Both the position numbers and the translations under genes were made by a program. Below the pieces are notes generated by a model. That model had not been told where the DNA came from, made no database searches, and was given only the letters and a program-made list of their open reading frames with translations. Of a DNA stretch of 64,000 nt, positions 40,290 to 49,773 are shown piece after piece. Position 1 is the first letter of the stretch, and each line of letters starts with the position of its first letter. Source of the DNA: Nannocystis exedens (GTDB taxonomy: Bacteria > Myxococcota_A > Polyangia > Polyangiales > Polyangiaceae); NCBI GenBank assembly GCA_945861885.1, contig CAMAVR010000008.1, positions 1 to 64,000 of the forward strand, read 5' to 3'.

Positions 40290-42258
40290 CGCCGATGCGC
40301 CCCGTTCGCGGGGCGCCAGACGCCGCCAAAATGCGGCGAAGTGCACTGCTGACTTCGCGCCCCGATTGGACTCGCTGTTCTGGCGCTTTGTCGATCAATT
40401 GGGTAACCAGCGCCTCAAACTCCACCGGCACTTCACGCGCCCTGCGAAATGCGCGCATGCGCGGCGGCGCTTCGTTGCGCTGACGATTGAGAAGTTCGAC
40501 ACTCGAACGCCCTGCAAATGCTCGCGAACCGGTGACCATTTCGAAGAGGACGCATCCGAGCGCGTAGAGATCGCAGCGATGGTCGACCGCGCCGCCGGTT
40601 GCCTGTTCTGGCGCCATGTAGCCCGGCGTCCCGAAGACGACGAAGCCGGCGTCACTCGCCCGGTCATCAGCGCTATCCCGCTCTGCGGTAGCGCCAAAGT
40701 CGACAACTTTCAGCGAGCCGTCGGCAAGAATCACGATGTTTGCTGGCTTAATGTCGCCATGCAAGACGCCCGCTGCGTGCGCTGCATCGAGCGCGTCAGC
40801 AAGCTCGATGCCGAAACGCATTGCAACGTGCCACTCGAGCGAGCCGACCCGCTGAAGTCGCGCTTCAAGCGTTTCGCCTCGCAAAAGCTCCATGGCGACA
40901 AAAAGGCGGCCGTCACGCAGCCTGCCAAAATCGCAAATCTCGACGATGTGCGGATGCGACAGCTCCGCGAGTGCACGAACGTCGCGCCGAAGATGCTCGG
41001 TCACCCTCGGCGATTCAGAGAGGGGGAGAGTGAGCACTTTGAGCGCAAAACGTCGCCCGAGCTCCGTATGCTCCACTTCAAAAACACGGCTTGTTCCCCC
41101 TTCTGCGAGCGTGCGAACAAGAATGTATGGCGTGCGCTCGAACGCATTCGCTTCGCCCGCTTGGCGGGGCACGCCGCGATGCGATGTGGATGGCGTGGGC
41201 GCTCTCTCGCGCGCTGCGTTTGCGAGACGAAAAAATTCGGCGCGCGATTGATCAGGTTCGCCTGGCCACAACGAGTGCATCGCTGCGGCGAGACGGGCGC
41301 GTGCATTGCGCTGCCCCCCGCGCCCAAGCGGCGCCATAGCGAGAAGGTCGGCGAGATCGGCTGCCGCGAGCAGACCGGTTTCGTAGCGCGCGTCGAGGTC
41401 GGGGTGCGCGAGTTTACCGAGAACGGCGTCGAGGAGCGGGGGAGCTCCGATTTCGCGCGCGATCGCCGGCAAAACAAGATCGCCCGCGGCGACTTTTGCC
41501 AGATGTTCTTGCGGGTCGCCTACGACCATTCTCCTGCCGGCGCAGAGCTCCCACAAAATGACGCCGAGCGCGTACAGATCGACCCGGCCGTCCCCCTGCT
41601 GCTGCCTTGCCACTTCAGGGGCGACGTAGCCCGGTTTTGCGAACACAACGCCGGCCACGGTGTGACAGCGGCGATTTTCTGCCTGCGCGGTGCCGAAGTC
41701 GATCAGCTTGACCGCCCCCGAATGGCTGACCATCACGTTTTGCGGACTTAGATCGCGATGCACGATCCCAAGCGGGGCGCCGTCGCAGCTCGTCCGCGCA
41801 TGCACATGCCCAAGCGCCTGTGCGACTTCGAGGCCGATAGCGACCCCTTCGGGCCAACCGACGCGCGCGCCCACTTGATGCGACCGTCGCCGCACGTCGG
41901 TTAGCGAGCCACCGGCGATGTACTCGAAGACGGTGTACGGAGCGGCGCCGCCGCTATCACCCTGCTCAAACGCCGCTTCAAAAAGTTGGACGACGCCTGG
42001 GTGGTCGAGCTGCGCGTGAACGCGCGCTTCATCGAGAAAACGCGCCAAAAAGGAGGCATCATCGGCGTGATCGCCGCGCACCGTTTTGACGACACATGGG
42101 CGCTCGGCACCCTCAATCCCGGTGGTCGATGCGAGGTACACGTCTCCCATTCCACCGCGGGCGATCCGCTTTAAAAGCATGTAGCGCGCGAACTGCCGCG
42201 GAAGTTGCGGCTCGCTCGAGCTGATTTTTATCGCGCTACTACTCACCCCTTCAACCAT
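40249..42258 (-). CDS. Tandem double Ser/Thr protein kinase
   Basis: 669 residues with two complete Hanks-type kinase domains and no TM helix. Domain 1 (about 26-310): RGGMGDVYL, Lys58, HRDLSPQN (167-174), DFG 187-189, APEVAR. Domain 2 (about 378-655): an atypical loop AEGGTSRVF, Lys407, LHGDIKPAN with HGD in place of HRD (500-502), DFG 520-522, APEQ. The helix-C acidic residue of domain 2 appears as Asp426 rather than Glu. Domain 1 looks active. Domain 2 is a non-RD kinase, possibly with altered control. It follows the cytochrome gene by 38 bp on the same strand. Confidence 0.92.
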   Translation of the reverse strand: MVEGVSSSAIKISSSEPQLPRQFARYMLLKRIARGGMGDVYLASTTGIEGAERPCVVKTVRGDHADDASFLARFLDEARVHAQLDHPGVVQLFEAAFEQGDSGGAAPYTVFEYIAGGSLTDVRRRSHQVGARVGWPEGVAIGLEVAQALGHVHARTSCDGAPLGIVHRDLSPQNVMVSHSGAVKLIDFGTAQAENRRCHTVAGVVFAKPGYVAPEVARQQQGDGRVDLYALGVILWELCAGRRMVVGDPQEHLAKVAAGDLVLPAIAREIGAPPLLDAVLGKLAHPDLDARYETGLLAAADLADLLAMAPLGRGGQRNARARLAAAMHSLWPGEPDQSRAEFFRLANAARERAPTPSTSHRGVPRQAGEANAFERTPYILVRTLAEGGTSRVFEVEHTELGRRFALKVLTLPLSESPRVTEHLRRDVRALAELSHPHIVEICDFGRLRDGRLFVAMELLRGETLEARLQRVGSLEWHVAMRFGIELADALDAAHAAGVLHGDIKPANIVILADGSLKVVDFGATAERDSADDRASDAGFVVFGTPGYMAPEQATGGAVDHRCDLYALGCVLFEMVTGSRAFAGRSSVELLNRQRNEAPPRMRAFRRAREVPVEFEALVTQLIDKAPEQRVQSGREVSSALRRILAASGAPRTGRIGATFLNKSLARFFE

Positions 42259-42296
42259 CGCCAGGGGCGGTAGTACAGAAATGGGCGCTGGGCCAA

Positions 42297-43217
42297 CTAC
42301 TTGACTGGATTTTCAGCTTCGCGACGCTTGAGCGCCCGACGTGCAGACGCGATCGACACCAGGCCTACCCCGCACGCGCTGGCTACGCACAACCAACGCA
42401 GGGCTCCTGGCGGCGACCCGTTCGGCGAGTGCCGCGCGGCCGCGAGGACGTCTTCGCCGTAGCGCCTTGCGAGCTGCTGATCGGTCGACACCGACAGCTC
42501 CTGCATCGACAGATGGAACTCGGCATCGCTCGGCGGCTGTCGAAACGTAAAAACATAAAATGCCAAATCCCAACGTTCATCGTCGCTCAGTGCATCATAA
42601 AAACTCGGCATTGCGGTCGAGAAAATCCCTGAGTTTATAAAGTTGAACGCGCGGTAGGGCGACAAGTGATTCATCAGGTCCGAATCGTGGAAACTCGCGG
42701 GGCGAGGCTCTAGCGACTCTGCGAACGGCGTATCGCCCGTGCCATTTTCGCCATGGCACGATGCGCACCGCGATTGAAACAGTTGTGCAGCGCGCGCGAA
42801 ATTGACCGGCGCGGCCGGCGCGGTTGGTAGAGACAAGAGCGCCGCGATTTCTCCCGCTAAACGCTTGCAGTCGGCGCTCACGCCATCCGGATCCGAGAGC
42901 GCCATGACACGCTCGCGTATCGATTCGATCGTCCGGATAAACGCCTCGCCTCGGCGCTCTGCGCGGACGAGACGCACCGCTTCTTGCGCAAGCCGCTTCT
43001 GCTCGACAATTTCGAAAGCAGCCCCCTCTTCAATCGCTTCGGGGTACTCTTCTTCGAGATAAAGAAGGATGCTCACGAGCTGCTGCAAAGGGCTGAGCGG
43101 CGATGCGTCGGCGCGAGTTGCAAAGAGAGCTGCGAAAATAAGGCAGACCGTCAGTCGAACAAATAGACGTGCGGCGCGGGCGTCTGCACACGCGAACCGA
43201 CCCGAAGCGCGCTTCAT
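42297..43217 (-). CDS. Periplasmic c-type cytochrome resembling the N-terminal half of FTR1 permeases
   Basis: 306 residues from the Met at 43217. A signal peptide (about 1-38) is followed by a helical region LQQLVSILLYLEEEYPEAIEEG. A single-haem cytochrome c domain has CASCH at 151-155 and probable axial Met203. A C-terminal TM helix spans about 273-290. I recall the first helical region with a cytochrome preceding the permease in some bacterial FTR1 iron transporters, but no REXXE-bearing permease follows here. The open frame continues upstream to 43715 only through repeats and another gene and is not real there. An electron-transfer or iron-oxidation role is inference. Confidence 0.75.
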   Translation of the reverse strand: MKRASGRFACADARAARLFVRLTVCLIFAALFATRADASPLSPLQQLVSILLYLEEEYPEAIEEGAAFEIVEQKRLAQEAVRLVRAERRGEAFIRTIESIRERVMALSDPDGVSADCKRLAGEIAALLSLPTAPAAPVNFARAAQLFQSRCASCHGENGTGDTPFAESLEPRPASFHDSDLMNHLSPYRAFNFINSGIFSTAMPSFYDALSDDERWDLAFYVFTFRQPPSDAEFHLSMQELSVSTDQQLARRYGEDVLAAARHSPNGSPPGALRWLCVASACGVGLVSIASARRALKRREAENPVK

Positions 43218-43260
43218 CGGATCAAGTTGGCATGCCAGAGCCCGCGCCCGCAATGGCCGA

Positions 43261-43380
43261 TCTAAAATTCCGCCCCGTAAACGTGCCCGTGCCCGTAAAC
43301 GTGCCCGGCATTTGAAATGGTTGAGCGCTCGGACGAGAAAAAGCCGGGCACGTTTACGGGCACGGGACAGAATTTTGAGA
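43261..43380. repeat. Palindromic TIR element, diverged copy 1
   Basis: The ends are TCTAAAATTC (43261-43270) and an imperfect inverse GAATTTTGAGA (43370-43380). Inside, GTGCCCGTAAAC units on the left face GTTTACGGGCAC units on the right, around a 37-39 nt centre that differs from copies 2 and 3. It lies 18 bp past the stop of the GDP-repeat lipoprotein gene and about 45 bp before the cytochrome start. Confidence 0.75.
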
Positions 43381-43398
43381 GCACGTCCCAGTCGATGA

Positions 43399-44004
43399 CT
43401 ATCTCGGCCGGCTAGGTCGACGCGAACCGCGCCCTGGAGCCCTGCCTGGTGCTCCGACGATTCCACCGCGAGATACATCGCAGCCGGCATCGACATCTGC
43501 TGCTGGATCTCCAACCGGCGCTCCCTGCCCCGGATCGCCACTCGGCGCGCCTTGCGTTGGGTCGCCAGTCTGCGCCCCTTGCGTCGGATCGCCAACCGGC
43601 GCGCCTTGCGTCGGGTCGCCGCTCTGCGCGCCTTGCCATGGGTCGCCGACCGGCGCCACGATGCCGCCACCTCGCGTCGCCGATAGAATCGGGCCAAGCC
43701 CTGCCAAGAACGCACCGAGATCGAATGTCGGCGAATTAAGTATTGCTGGGTCGGACAGCCCTAGCGCGCCGAGAACTGATGGATCGCCGGTGATTTCGAT
43801 GTTCCCGACATCGACTCGGCGATTTGTGTCGACCGACCTTCTTGCACCGTTCGCTGCTGACACGGTGCGCAGATCGCTCTTTTCGAACGCGGTCTGCTCC
43901 GCTTCATCCTCGGCCACCCCTCCACAGGCGGCCAGGAAAACCGCCGCAGCTGTCGTGATGACGAATGCGGAACCAATTGCTCGTTCGCGGTGGGCCTGTT
44001 TCAT
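43399..44004 (-). CDS. Lipoprotein with nine-residue GDPxQGAxx repeats
   Basis: 201 residues from the Met at 44004, which has an excellent ribosome site (AGGAGG 6 nt upstream). The signal peptide ends FLAAC. A region with VGNIEITGDPSVLGALGLSDP follows. Then come five and a third copies of GDPTQGAPV-like repeats (DNA 43504-43647) and an Arg/Gly/Pro-rich tail. No domain recognised. The repeat is a likely flexible surface spacer. A diverged palindromic element sits just downstream. Confidence 0.72.
   Translation of the reverse strand: MKQAHRERAIGSAFVITTAAAVFLAACGGVAEDEAEQTAFEKSDLRTVSAANGARRSVDTNRRVDVGNIEITGDPSVLGALGLSDPAILNSPTFDLGAFLAGLGPILSATRGGGIVAPVGDPWQGAQSGDPTQGAPVGDPTQGAQTGDPTQGAPSGDPGQGAPVGDPAADVDAGCDVSRGGIVGAPGRAPGRGSRRPSRPR
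43504..43647 (-). repeat. 27-bp coding tandem repeat
   Basis: Five full units and a partial of a 27-bp repeat encode GDP(T/W/G)QGA(P/Q)(V/S/T). Units differ at a few positions only. Such arrays change length by slippage while staying in frame. The arrays create long spurious open frames in other registers. Confidence 0.85.
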
Positions 44005-44319
44005 GGGAGACCTCCTATGTGAAGATGCCGACCGCTCCCCAGCGTTGGGAGGAGTGCGGCCGACTTTTACTGTGGTCCCAAAATAAGAAAAAGACACGTC
44101 GCCTAACTGGATGACGGTGCGGCGGCTCTTGTGGGTGCGAGTGGCTGCCCTGAAACGGGCTGTTAGCGCGTGATCTCATATTCAGTCCGTGCCCGTAAAC
44201 GTGCCCGTAAACGTGCCCGTAAACGTGCCCGGCTTTTTCTGCTCTGCTCCCAGAAAAGAAGAAACCGGGCACGTTTACGGGCACGGGCACGTTTACGGAC
44301 CGAATATGAGATCAGGCCC
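44005..44319. other. Intergenic region with a palindromic element and a promoter-sized gap
   Basis: 315 bp between the GDP-repeat lipoprotein start and the metallophosphatase stop, both on the minus strand. 44171-44314 is the palindromic element, listed separately. The remaining 166 bp (44005-44170) must hold the lipoprotein promoter. It is AT-rich near 44070-44095, but no convincing -35/-10 pair was found. No small open frame with a ribosome site was seen. Confidence 0.6.
44171..44314. repeat. Palindromic TIR element, copy 2 (144 bp)
   Basis: Perfect 13-bp terminal inverted repeats TGATCTCATATTC (44171-44183) and GAATATGAGATCA (44302-44314). Tandem GTGCCCGTAAAC units in one arm face GTTTACGGGCAC units in the other. 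A central segment of about 36 nt (CTTTTTCTGCTCTGCTCCC...) is identical, as reverse complement, to copy 3. The right end lies 5 bp beyond the stop of the metallophosphatase gene. It would form a very stable hairpin and may act as a terminator. No open frame inside. Confidence 0.9.
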
Positions 44320-45390
44320 CTAATGACAATTCGTCGACCCTGAATCTCGGAACGCCCCTTCCGACGGAACGAACTCCCAATCATAACTCTCGGCGTGCAG
44401 CGTAAACTTGATGATCCCGTGTGTGTCGGCGTTGAGCGCTTCGCTGTTGGCGATCGGCTTATCGACCGCTCGAAAGTCCGCGCCGCCGGTCCCGACAACA
44501 AATTGGCGAACTCCGCGCTCGAGATCGAGCGTTCCATCGGCGCGGAGCGGCGCGAATCGTTCGTAGTCGTGATCGTGCCCCGTCACGACAACGTCGGCGC
44601 CTGCCTTGTAGAGCTCGTGAAAAATCGACTGCATCGCCCTATCGTTGCCGTGAGCGCCAGAGCTGAAACGCGGGTGGTGCCAATATGCCATCGTGCATTT
44701 CGTCGAATGCGCCGCGAGGTCGGCCGCGAGCCAAACCCCCTGCGGCGAAGTCGCACCGCAACCGCCGATGCTGCCGCAGTTGCTGTTAATCGCGACAATG
44801 TGCCACGCCCCAACTTCGTAGCTGTAGTACCCCTTCGTCGGATCGCCCGCGAGCTTACCAAAGTAGTCGAAATAGCCCTTCGCTCCGCGCGTGATGTATT
44901 CGTGGTTGCCGGGGACCGGCTTCATTCGCGCTTTGTAGCGCCCCCACGTCGGCTCAAAACAGCTGCGATATTCGTCGCTCGACCCTACGTAGTATGCGTT
45001 GTCACCGGCGAGAAAAATCGTCCCTTCAAATCGACCAAGAAGGTCGGCGGTTTTGGCTGTGCTCGGGCTATTGCACAGCGCAATGTCTCCCGCGCCGACG
45101 ATGACCGGGTCGGTCTCGCTAACCGGGCGGACGGTCCCCGACCCGCCAGGCGGCTCGGCCGGCGGGTTGGCTGGAGGATTGCCAGGCAGGTTGACAGGGG
45201 GGTTGACCGGAGGGTCGACCGGAGGATTGCCAGGCACGTTGCCAGGGGGATTGGCCGGCGGCTCATCGCCTGAGGCGAGCCCACGGCGCGGAGATGCCGA
45301 CTCGCCCCCAGAACAGCTGGCGACCGCAAGCACACACACACCCGCGAGCAAATGACCAACAACCGACGGAAGCGTTGAACTCTTCGCCAT
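44320..45390 (-). CDS. Secreted metallophosphoesterase (purple acid phosphatase-like) lipoprotein
   Basis: 356 residues from the Met at 45390 with a G-rich ribosome site. The signal peptide ends AVASC (lipobox). A Pro/Asn-rich spacer follows (PPGN/PPVN/PPAN units, about 40 residues). The calcineurin-like domain has the metal ligands in order: GAGDIA, GDNAYY, GNHEY, WHHPRFSSG and TGHDHDYER. Release of phosphate from outer sources is the likely role. The TAG stop abuts palindromic element copy 2, and the stop codon lies in sequence shared with copy 3. Confidence 0.9.
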   Translation of the reverse strand: MAKSSTLPSVVGHLLAGVCVLAVASCSGGESASPRRGLASGDEPPANPPGNVPGNPPVDPPVNPPVNLPGNPPANPPAEPPGGSGTVRPVSETDPVIVGAGDIALCNSPSTAKTADLLGRFEGTIFLAGDNAYYVGSSDEYRSCFEPTWGRYKARMKPVPGNHEYITRGAKGYFDYFGKLAGDPTKGYYSYEVGAWHIVAINSNCGSIGGCGATSPQGVWLAADLAAHSTKCTMAYWHHPRFSSGAHGNDRAMQSIFHELYKAGADVVVTGHDHDYERFAPLRADGTLDLERGVRQFVVGTGGADFRAVDKPIANSEALNADTHGIIKFTLHAESYDWEFVPSEGAFRDSGSTNCH

Positions 45391-45658
45391 AGACCCCCCC
45401 CTACTTTTTGGTGTTCGGAACAACGGGCGCGGACGTTAGGCGCAAGTCGGCACAGCGCAACTTCGCAATTTCCGACGTGCCGGCCGTGAGACTCAAAACA
45501 AAAAATTGCTTCACAATCCATACGCTCCTTACGTAATGAACCGCATAGAAGTGGCTTTTTTATGGCGAGAGGGTGGCTTTTTCGCGACTGTAAATCTTCA
45601 ATCTGCTGATCGGCTTTTTTCGACAGACTCCTGACAGCTGCTATGGCATGCGATTGAA
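45391..45658. other. Divergent intergenic region upstream of carB
   Basis: 268 bp between the metallophosphatase start (minus) and carB start (plus). It holds two copies of GTGGCTTTTT (near 45551 and 45571), and TTGCTT (45506-45511) with TACGTA (45530-45535), 18 bp apart, as a weak promoter candidate for carB. No attenuator, PyrR or other regulatory motif recognised, and no ribosome site clearly precedes the carB ATG. Confidence 0.4.
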
Positions 45659-48600
45659 ATGCCGAGACGAACCGACCTAAAACGCATTCTGCTTGTCGGA
45701 GCCGGTCCGATTGTGATCGGCCAGGGGTGTGAGTTCGACTATTCGGGGACTCAAGGAGCCAAAGCGCTCCGCGAAGAGGGGTACGAGGTCATCCTCGTCA
45801 ACTCAAACCCGGCGACGATCATGACCGATCCCGAGCTCGCGATCCGGACGTACATCGAACCGCTCGAATGGCGCCACATTGCCGCGATCATCGAGCGCGA
45901 GCGCCCCGATGCGATTTTGCCGACACTCGGCGGACAGACAGCGCTGAATCTCGCGCTACGCCTCGGTGAAGAGGGGGTCCTCGAGCGATTCGGCGTCGAG
46001 ATGCTCGGAGCCAAACCGGAGTCGATTCGGAAGGCGGAGGATCGCGCGCTCTTCAAAGAGGCGATGGAGCGCATCGGCCTCCAGTGCCCACGCGCGGCGG
46101 CGGTGCACTCAATCGAAGAGGCGTGGGTCGCCGTCAAATCGACCGGGTTCCCAGCTATTTTGCGCCCCTCTTTCACACTCGGCGGCACCGGCGGGGGGAT
46201 TGCTTATGGCCCCGACGAGTTCGAAACCAAAGTCGCGTGGGCGCTTCTACAGTCGCCAACGCACGAAGTGTTGATCGAAGAGAGCGTGCTCGGATGGAAA
46301 GAGTACGAGCTCGAAGTGATGCGCGATCGCGCCGACAATTTTATCGTCGTCTGCTCCATTGAGAACATCGACCCGATGGGGGTGCATACGGGCGACTCGG
46401 TCACCGTAGCCCCAGCAATGACGCTGACCGACCGCGAATATCAGCGCCTGCGCGACGCGGCTCGCGCCGTGATGAGCGAGATCGGTGTGGAGACGGGCGG
46501 CGCCAATGTGCAGTTTGCTGTCTCGCCGACCGACGGCCGCGTTTATGTCATCGAGATGAACCCGCGCGTCTCGCGTTCAAGCGCGCTCGCGTCGAAAGCG
46601 ACCGGCTATCCGATCGCAAAAATCGCGGCAAAACTGGCGATCGGCTACACGCTCGACGAACTGACAAACGACATCACGCGAACAAGTGCGGCGTTCGAGC
46701 CGGTCACCGACTACGTCGTGGTGAAGTGGCCGCGATTTGCGTTTGAAAAGTTTCCTGGGGCGGAGACCACCCTCGGGACGCAAATGAAGAGCGTCGGCGA
46801 GGCGATGAGCATCGGCCGCACGTTCGCCGATGCGCTCCAAAAGGCGGCGCGTTCGCTGGAGACGGGGCGCGATGGGCTCGTCTCACTGATCGGTCGTGTC
46901 GACTACCGCGAACTTGCGGCTCCGAAAAAAACGCGCGATCTCGCGATGGACGCTCCGGTGAGTCAACCGCCCAGTTCGCGGCCCCCCGCAAGCTCTGACG
47001 AGCTTCTCGAAGCGGTTTTGCGCGTCGTGGCGATGCCAACAGCCGACCGACTTTTTCACATCGCAGACGCGATGCGCCTCGGCGTGAGCGACAGCGAGCT
47101 CGCGGCGCTGACCGCGGTTGATCCGTGGTATCTGGCGCAATTTCGGCGGATTGTTGACGGAGAGTCGCTGATCGCGCGCGGCGATATCACAGCGCAAACG
47201 ATGCGTCACTTGAAGCGTATCGGTTTTAGCGACTCGCAGATCGGCGCGCTCGGCGGCAGCTGCGGCGATGACGTGCGCGCTCTTCGCGAGAGCTTCGGTA
47301 TCAAACCGGTGTTCGCTCGAGTCGATACGTGCGCTGCCGAATTTGTCGCGCATACGCCGTATCTCTACTCATGCTACGAGTCGGAAACCGAGTCGGATGT
47401 CTCGAGCGCCAAACCAAAAGTCGTGATTCTCGGCGGCGGCCCAAACCGCATTGGTCAGGGGATCGAGTTTGACTACTGCTGCGTGCACGCCGTACAGGCG
47501 CTTCGCGAGCTCGGTTTCGAGACCGTGATGGTGAACTGCAATCCGGAGACAGTGTCGACCGACTACGACACCGCCGATCGCCTGTATTTCGAGCCGCTCT
47601 CGCTCGAAAACGTGATGGCGATTCTCGACGAAGAAAAGCCTATCGGTGTGATGGTGCAATTCGGCGGGCAGACGCCGCTCAAGCTGGCCGTGCCGCTCGA
47701 AAAGCGCGGGGTGAAGCTCCTTGGCACAAGCGCCGACGCGATCGATCGCGCGGAAGATCGCGGTCGCTTCGACGATCTGCTCTCGAAGCTCGCGCTCAAG
47801 AGGCCGCGAAGCGGCATCGCGCACACGATCGACGAGGCAAAAGAGATCGCGAAGAAAATAGGCTTTCCGGTGCTCGTGCGGCCAAGCTATGTGCTCGGCG
47901 GTCGGGCGATGATGATCGCCTACTCCGAGAGCGAGTTTGAGGCTTACGTGCACGAAGCGGTCGCCGTCGCGCGCGACGCGGGGACAACAGCCATTCTCGT
48001 CGACGAATTTTTGAAAGACGCGATCGAAGTCGATGTCGATTGCGTATCGGACGGTCGCCGGTGCGTCATCGGCGGCGTGATGCAGCACATCGAAGAAGCG
48101 GGCGTTCATTCGGGCGATTCGTCGTGCGTATTGCCGCCGCATTCGCTTAGCCCCGAGATTGTTCTGTCGATCGAAGAGCAGTCGCGCATGCTCGCTCTGG
48201 AGCTCGGCGTTGTCGGACTGATGAACGTTCAGTTCGCCGTCAAAGGGGGCGAAGTGTACGTGCTCGAAGTGAACCCGCGCGCAAGTCGATCGGTGCCGTT
48301 CGTGTCAAAAGCGACGGCGAGGCCGATCGCGAAAATCGCGGCGCAGCTGATGATCGGCAAGACGCTCGATGAGCTCGGTATCGAAGATGTGCCGATGCCG
48401 GCGCACGTGGCTGTCAAAGAGAGCGTCTTTCCGTTTTCAAAGTTTCCTGGGGTCGATACGATTTTGGGGCCCGAAATGCGTTCAACCGGCGAAGTGATGG
48501 GGATCGCTGATACATTCGCGCGCGCATTTTCCAAAGCGCTCGCCGCCACTGGGATCGATCTGGTAAAAGGGGCCGCACCCGGCGGTCGAAAGCCGACCGC

Positions 48601-48988
48601 ATTCGTCAGCGTGCGTGACGAAGACAAACCGGTCGCCTGCAATATCGCGCGGCGCCTACGGGCGCTCGGCTACGATATTTTGGCCACACGGGGGACGGCA
48701 GCGGCGCTCTCGCGCGCGCGAATTCCGAGCGAAGTGATTAACAAAGTGAACGAGGGTGGGCCGCACGTCGTCGATGCAATTCGATCGGGACGCGTTGCGC
48801 TTGTCGTGAACACGACCACCGGCGCGAGCGAAGTGCGAGACAGCTATTCGGTGCGGCGGCAAACGGTACTATCAAACGTGCCATATTTTACGACAACCGC
48901 CGCGGCGCTAGCAGCCTGCGACGCCCTAGAAGTTTCGCGCAACGACACAACACCGCAAGTCCGCTCAATGCAAGAGTGGAATGCGTAA
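45659..48988 (+). CDS. carB: Carbamoyl-phosphate synthase large subunit
   Basis: 1109 residues. It makes carbamoyl phosphate for pyrimidines and arginine from glutamine-derived ammonia, bicarbonate and two ATP. There are two ATP-grasp halves, each with its own signature: [17 protein letters not shown] and [16 protein letters not shown] in the first, [17 protein letters not shown] and [16 protein letters not shown] in the second. An oligomerisation domain lies between (about 420-560), and an MGS-like allosteric domain is at about 960-1095. It is slightly longer than the E. coli enzyme (1073). carA is not adjacent. Confidence 0.97.
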   Translation: MPRRTDLKRILLVGAGPIVIGQGCEFDYSGTQGAKALREEGYEVILVNSNPATIMTDPELAIRTYIEPLEWRHIAAIIERERPDAILPTLGGQTALNLALRLGEEGVLERFGVEMLGAKPESIRKAEDRALFKEAMERIGLQCPRAAAVHSIEEAWVAVKSTGFPAILRPSFTLGGTGGGIAYGPDEFETKVAWALLQSPTHEVLIEESVLGWKEYELEVMRDRADNFIVVCSIENIDPMGVHTGDSVTVAPAMTLTDREYQRLRDAARAVMSEIGVETGGANVQFAVSPTDGRVYVIEMNPRVSRSSALASKATGYPIAKIAAKLAIGYTLDELTNDITRTSAAFEPVTDYVVVKWPRFAFEKFPGAETTLGTQMKSVGEAMSIGRTFADALQKAARSLETGRDGLVSLIGRVDYRELAAPKKTRDLAMDAPVSQPPSSRPPASSDELLEAVLRVVAMPTADRLFHIADAMRLGVSDSELAALTAVDPWYLAQFRRIVDGESLIARGDITAQTMRHLKRIGFSDSQIGALGGSCGDDVRALRESFGIKPVFARVDTCAAEFVAHTPYLYSCYESETESDVSSAKPKVVILGGGPNRIGQGIEFDYCCVHAVQALRELGFETVMVNCNPETVSTDYDTADRLYFEPLSLENVMAILDEEKPIGVMVQFGGQTPLKLAVPLEKRGVKLLGTSADAIDRAEDRGRFDDLLSKLALKRPRSGIAHTIDEAKEIAKKIGFPVLVRPSYVLGGRAMMIAYSESEFEAYVHEAVAVARDAGTTAILVDEFLKDAIEVDVDCVSDGRRCVIGGVMQHIEEAGVHSGDSSCVLPPHSLSPEIVLSIEEQSRMLALELGVVGLMNVQFAVKGGEVYVLEVNPRASRSVPFVSKATARPIAKIAAQLMIGKTLDELGIEDVPMPAHVAVKESVFPFSKFPGVDTILGPEMRSTGEVMGIADTFARAFSKALAATGIDLVKGAAPGGRKPTAFVSVRDEDKPVACNIARRLRALGYDILATRGTAAALSRARIPSEVINKVNEGGPHVVDAIRSGRVALVVNTTTGASEVRDSYSVRRQTVLSNVPYFTTTAAALAACDALEVSRNDTTPQVRSMQEWNA

Positions 48989-48993
48989 GGAGT

Positions 48994-49176
48994 CCTTCTC
49001 CCGTGGGGAGAAGGAAAGCGCGACGCAGTCGCGCGAGGTTGAGGGCTCCGGCGATCAACCGAGAAGCGATCGTACGGAACCGCTCACCCCCCCTCACCCT
49101 CGCGTGACTTCGTCACACTTTCCCCTCACCCTCGCGTGACTTCGTCACGCTTTCCCTCTCCCGCTTCGCGGGAGAG
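48994..49176. repeat. Composite intergenic repeat behind carB
   Basis: The region starts with the hairpin CCTTCTCCC...GGGAGAAGG (48994-49014) and ends with CTCTCCCGC TTC GCGGGAGAG (49156-49176). Between them lie three copies of a 32-33 bp unit containing GCGTGACTTCGTCACGC-like dyads: one inverted (49013-49045) and two direct tandem copies (49091-49123 and 49123-49155). It begins 5 bp after the carB stop, so the first hairpin may terminate carB. This kind of nested stem array is typical of dispersed bacterial intergenic repeats. Confidence 0.75.
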
Positions 49177-49239
49177 GTGAGTCAAGTTCTTGGGTGGGGG
49201 GGCTTGATTTCTTGCGCCGGCGAATGGCATTCGTCGACG

Positions 49240-49773
49240 ATGCCTGCCGCCCCGACCCGGTACCCGCTTAGGTCACTGCTAACGCTTCGCGAATGTGACT
49301 ATCGGAGTAGCATCGTAGCGCTTCGCGAGGCGCTGGCGGCGCGTTCGTCGGCTGAAGCGTTGTGCGTGGAGGCAAGCGCGTTACGAGAAGCGTCGCTGCT
49401 CCGTGCCCAGAGGGCCCGAGAACACGAGGCGCTTCTTGCGCTTAGCGGTGGCCTCACGGCCCGGGACTTGCAGCAGGCCACTTATGGGGCGATCGGCGAA
49501 ACACTCGCGAACGAGAAGCATCTTGGCGTAGTGTCGGAGGCGCGTAAGATGCTCGAACTGCGTATCGCCGAGACGGACGAGGGGGCTGCGAATATTGCGT
49601 CAGCTCGCGCGCAGCTGCGTGCCGTCGAGAATCATCGCGCGGCATTTGCAGGGCGAGTTGAGAGCGCGCGAGAGAGGCGCGACGAAGACGAAGCGGGCGA
49701 CAGATCCGCGTTTGGAACGCAAGTCGAGCGTATCGCCGCTAGGCGCGACCCAAATTACGCGAGGCGCGCATGA
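49240..49773 (+). CDS. Coiled-coil protein, possibly FliJ/YscO-like
   Basis: 177 residues from the Met at 49240; a GTG at 49177 lies inside the repeat array and is disfavoured. The N-terminus YPLRSLLTLRECDYRSSIVALREALAARSSAEAL and the continuous charged, Ala-rich helix resemble the FliJ/YscO stalk proteins of flagellar and type III export by eye only. No other export genes are in the window, so the assignment is tentative. Its stop overlaps the transglycosylase start by 4 bp (ATGA), indicating coupled translation. Confidence 0.55.
   Translation: MPAAPTRYPLRSLLTLRECDYRSSIVALREALAARSSAEALCVEASALREASLLRAQRAREHEALLALSGGLTARDLQQATYGAIGETLANEKHLGVVSEARKMLELRIAETDEGAANIASARAQLRAVENHRAAFAGRVESARERRDEDEAGDRSAFGTQVERIAARRDPNYARRA

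Noticed and set aside
43504..43647. Regularly spaced repeats that might be taken for a CRISPR array
   Set aside because: The units are contiguous 27-bp coding repeats with no spacers.
43218..43715. N-terminal extension of the cytochrome gene up to 43715
   Set aside because: It is Arg/Lys-rich, runs through the palindromic element and the 27-bp repeats in another register, and lacks a signal peptide; the Met at 43217 starts a good one.
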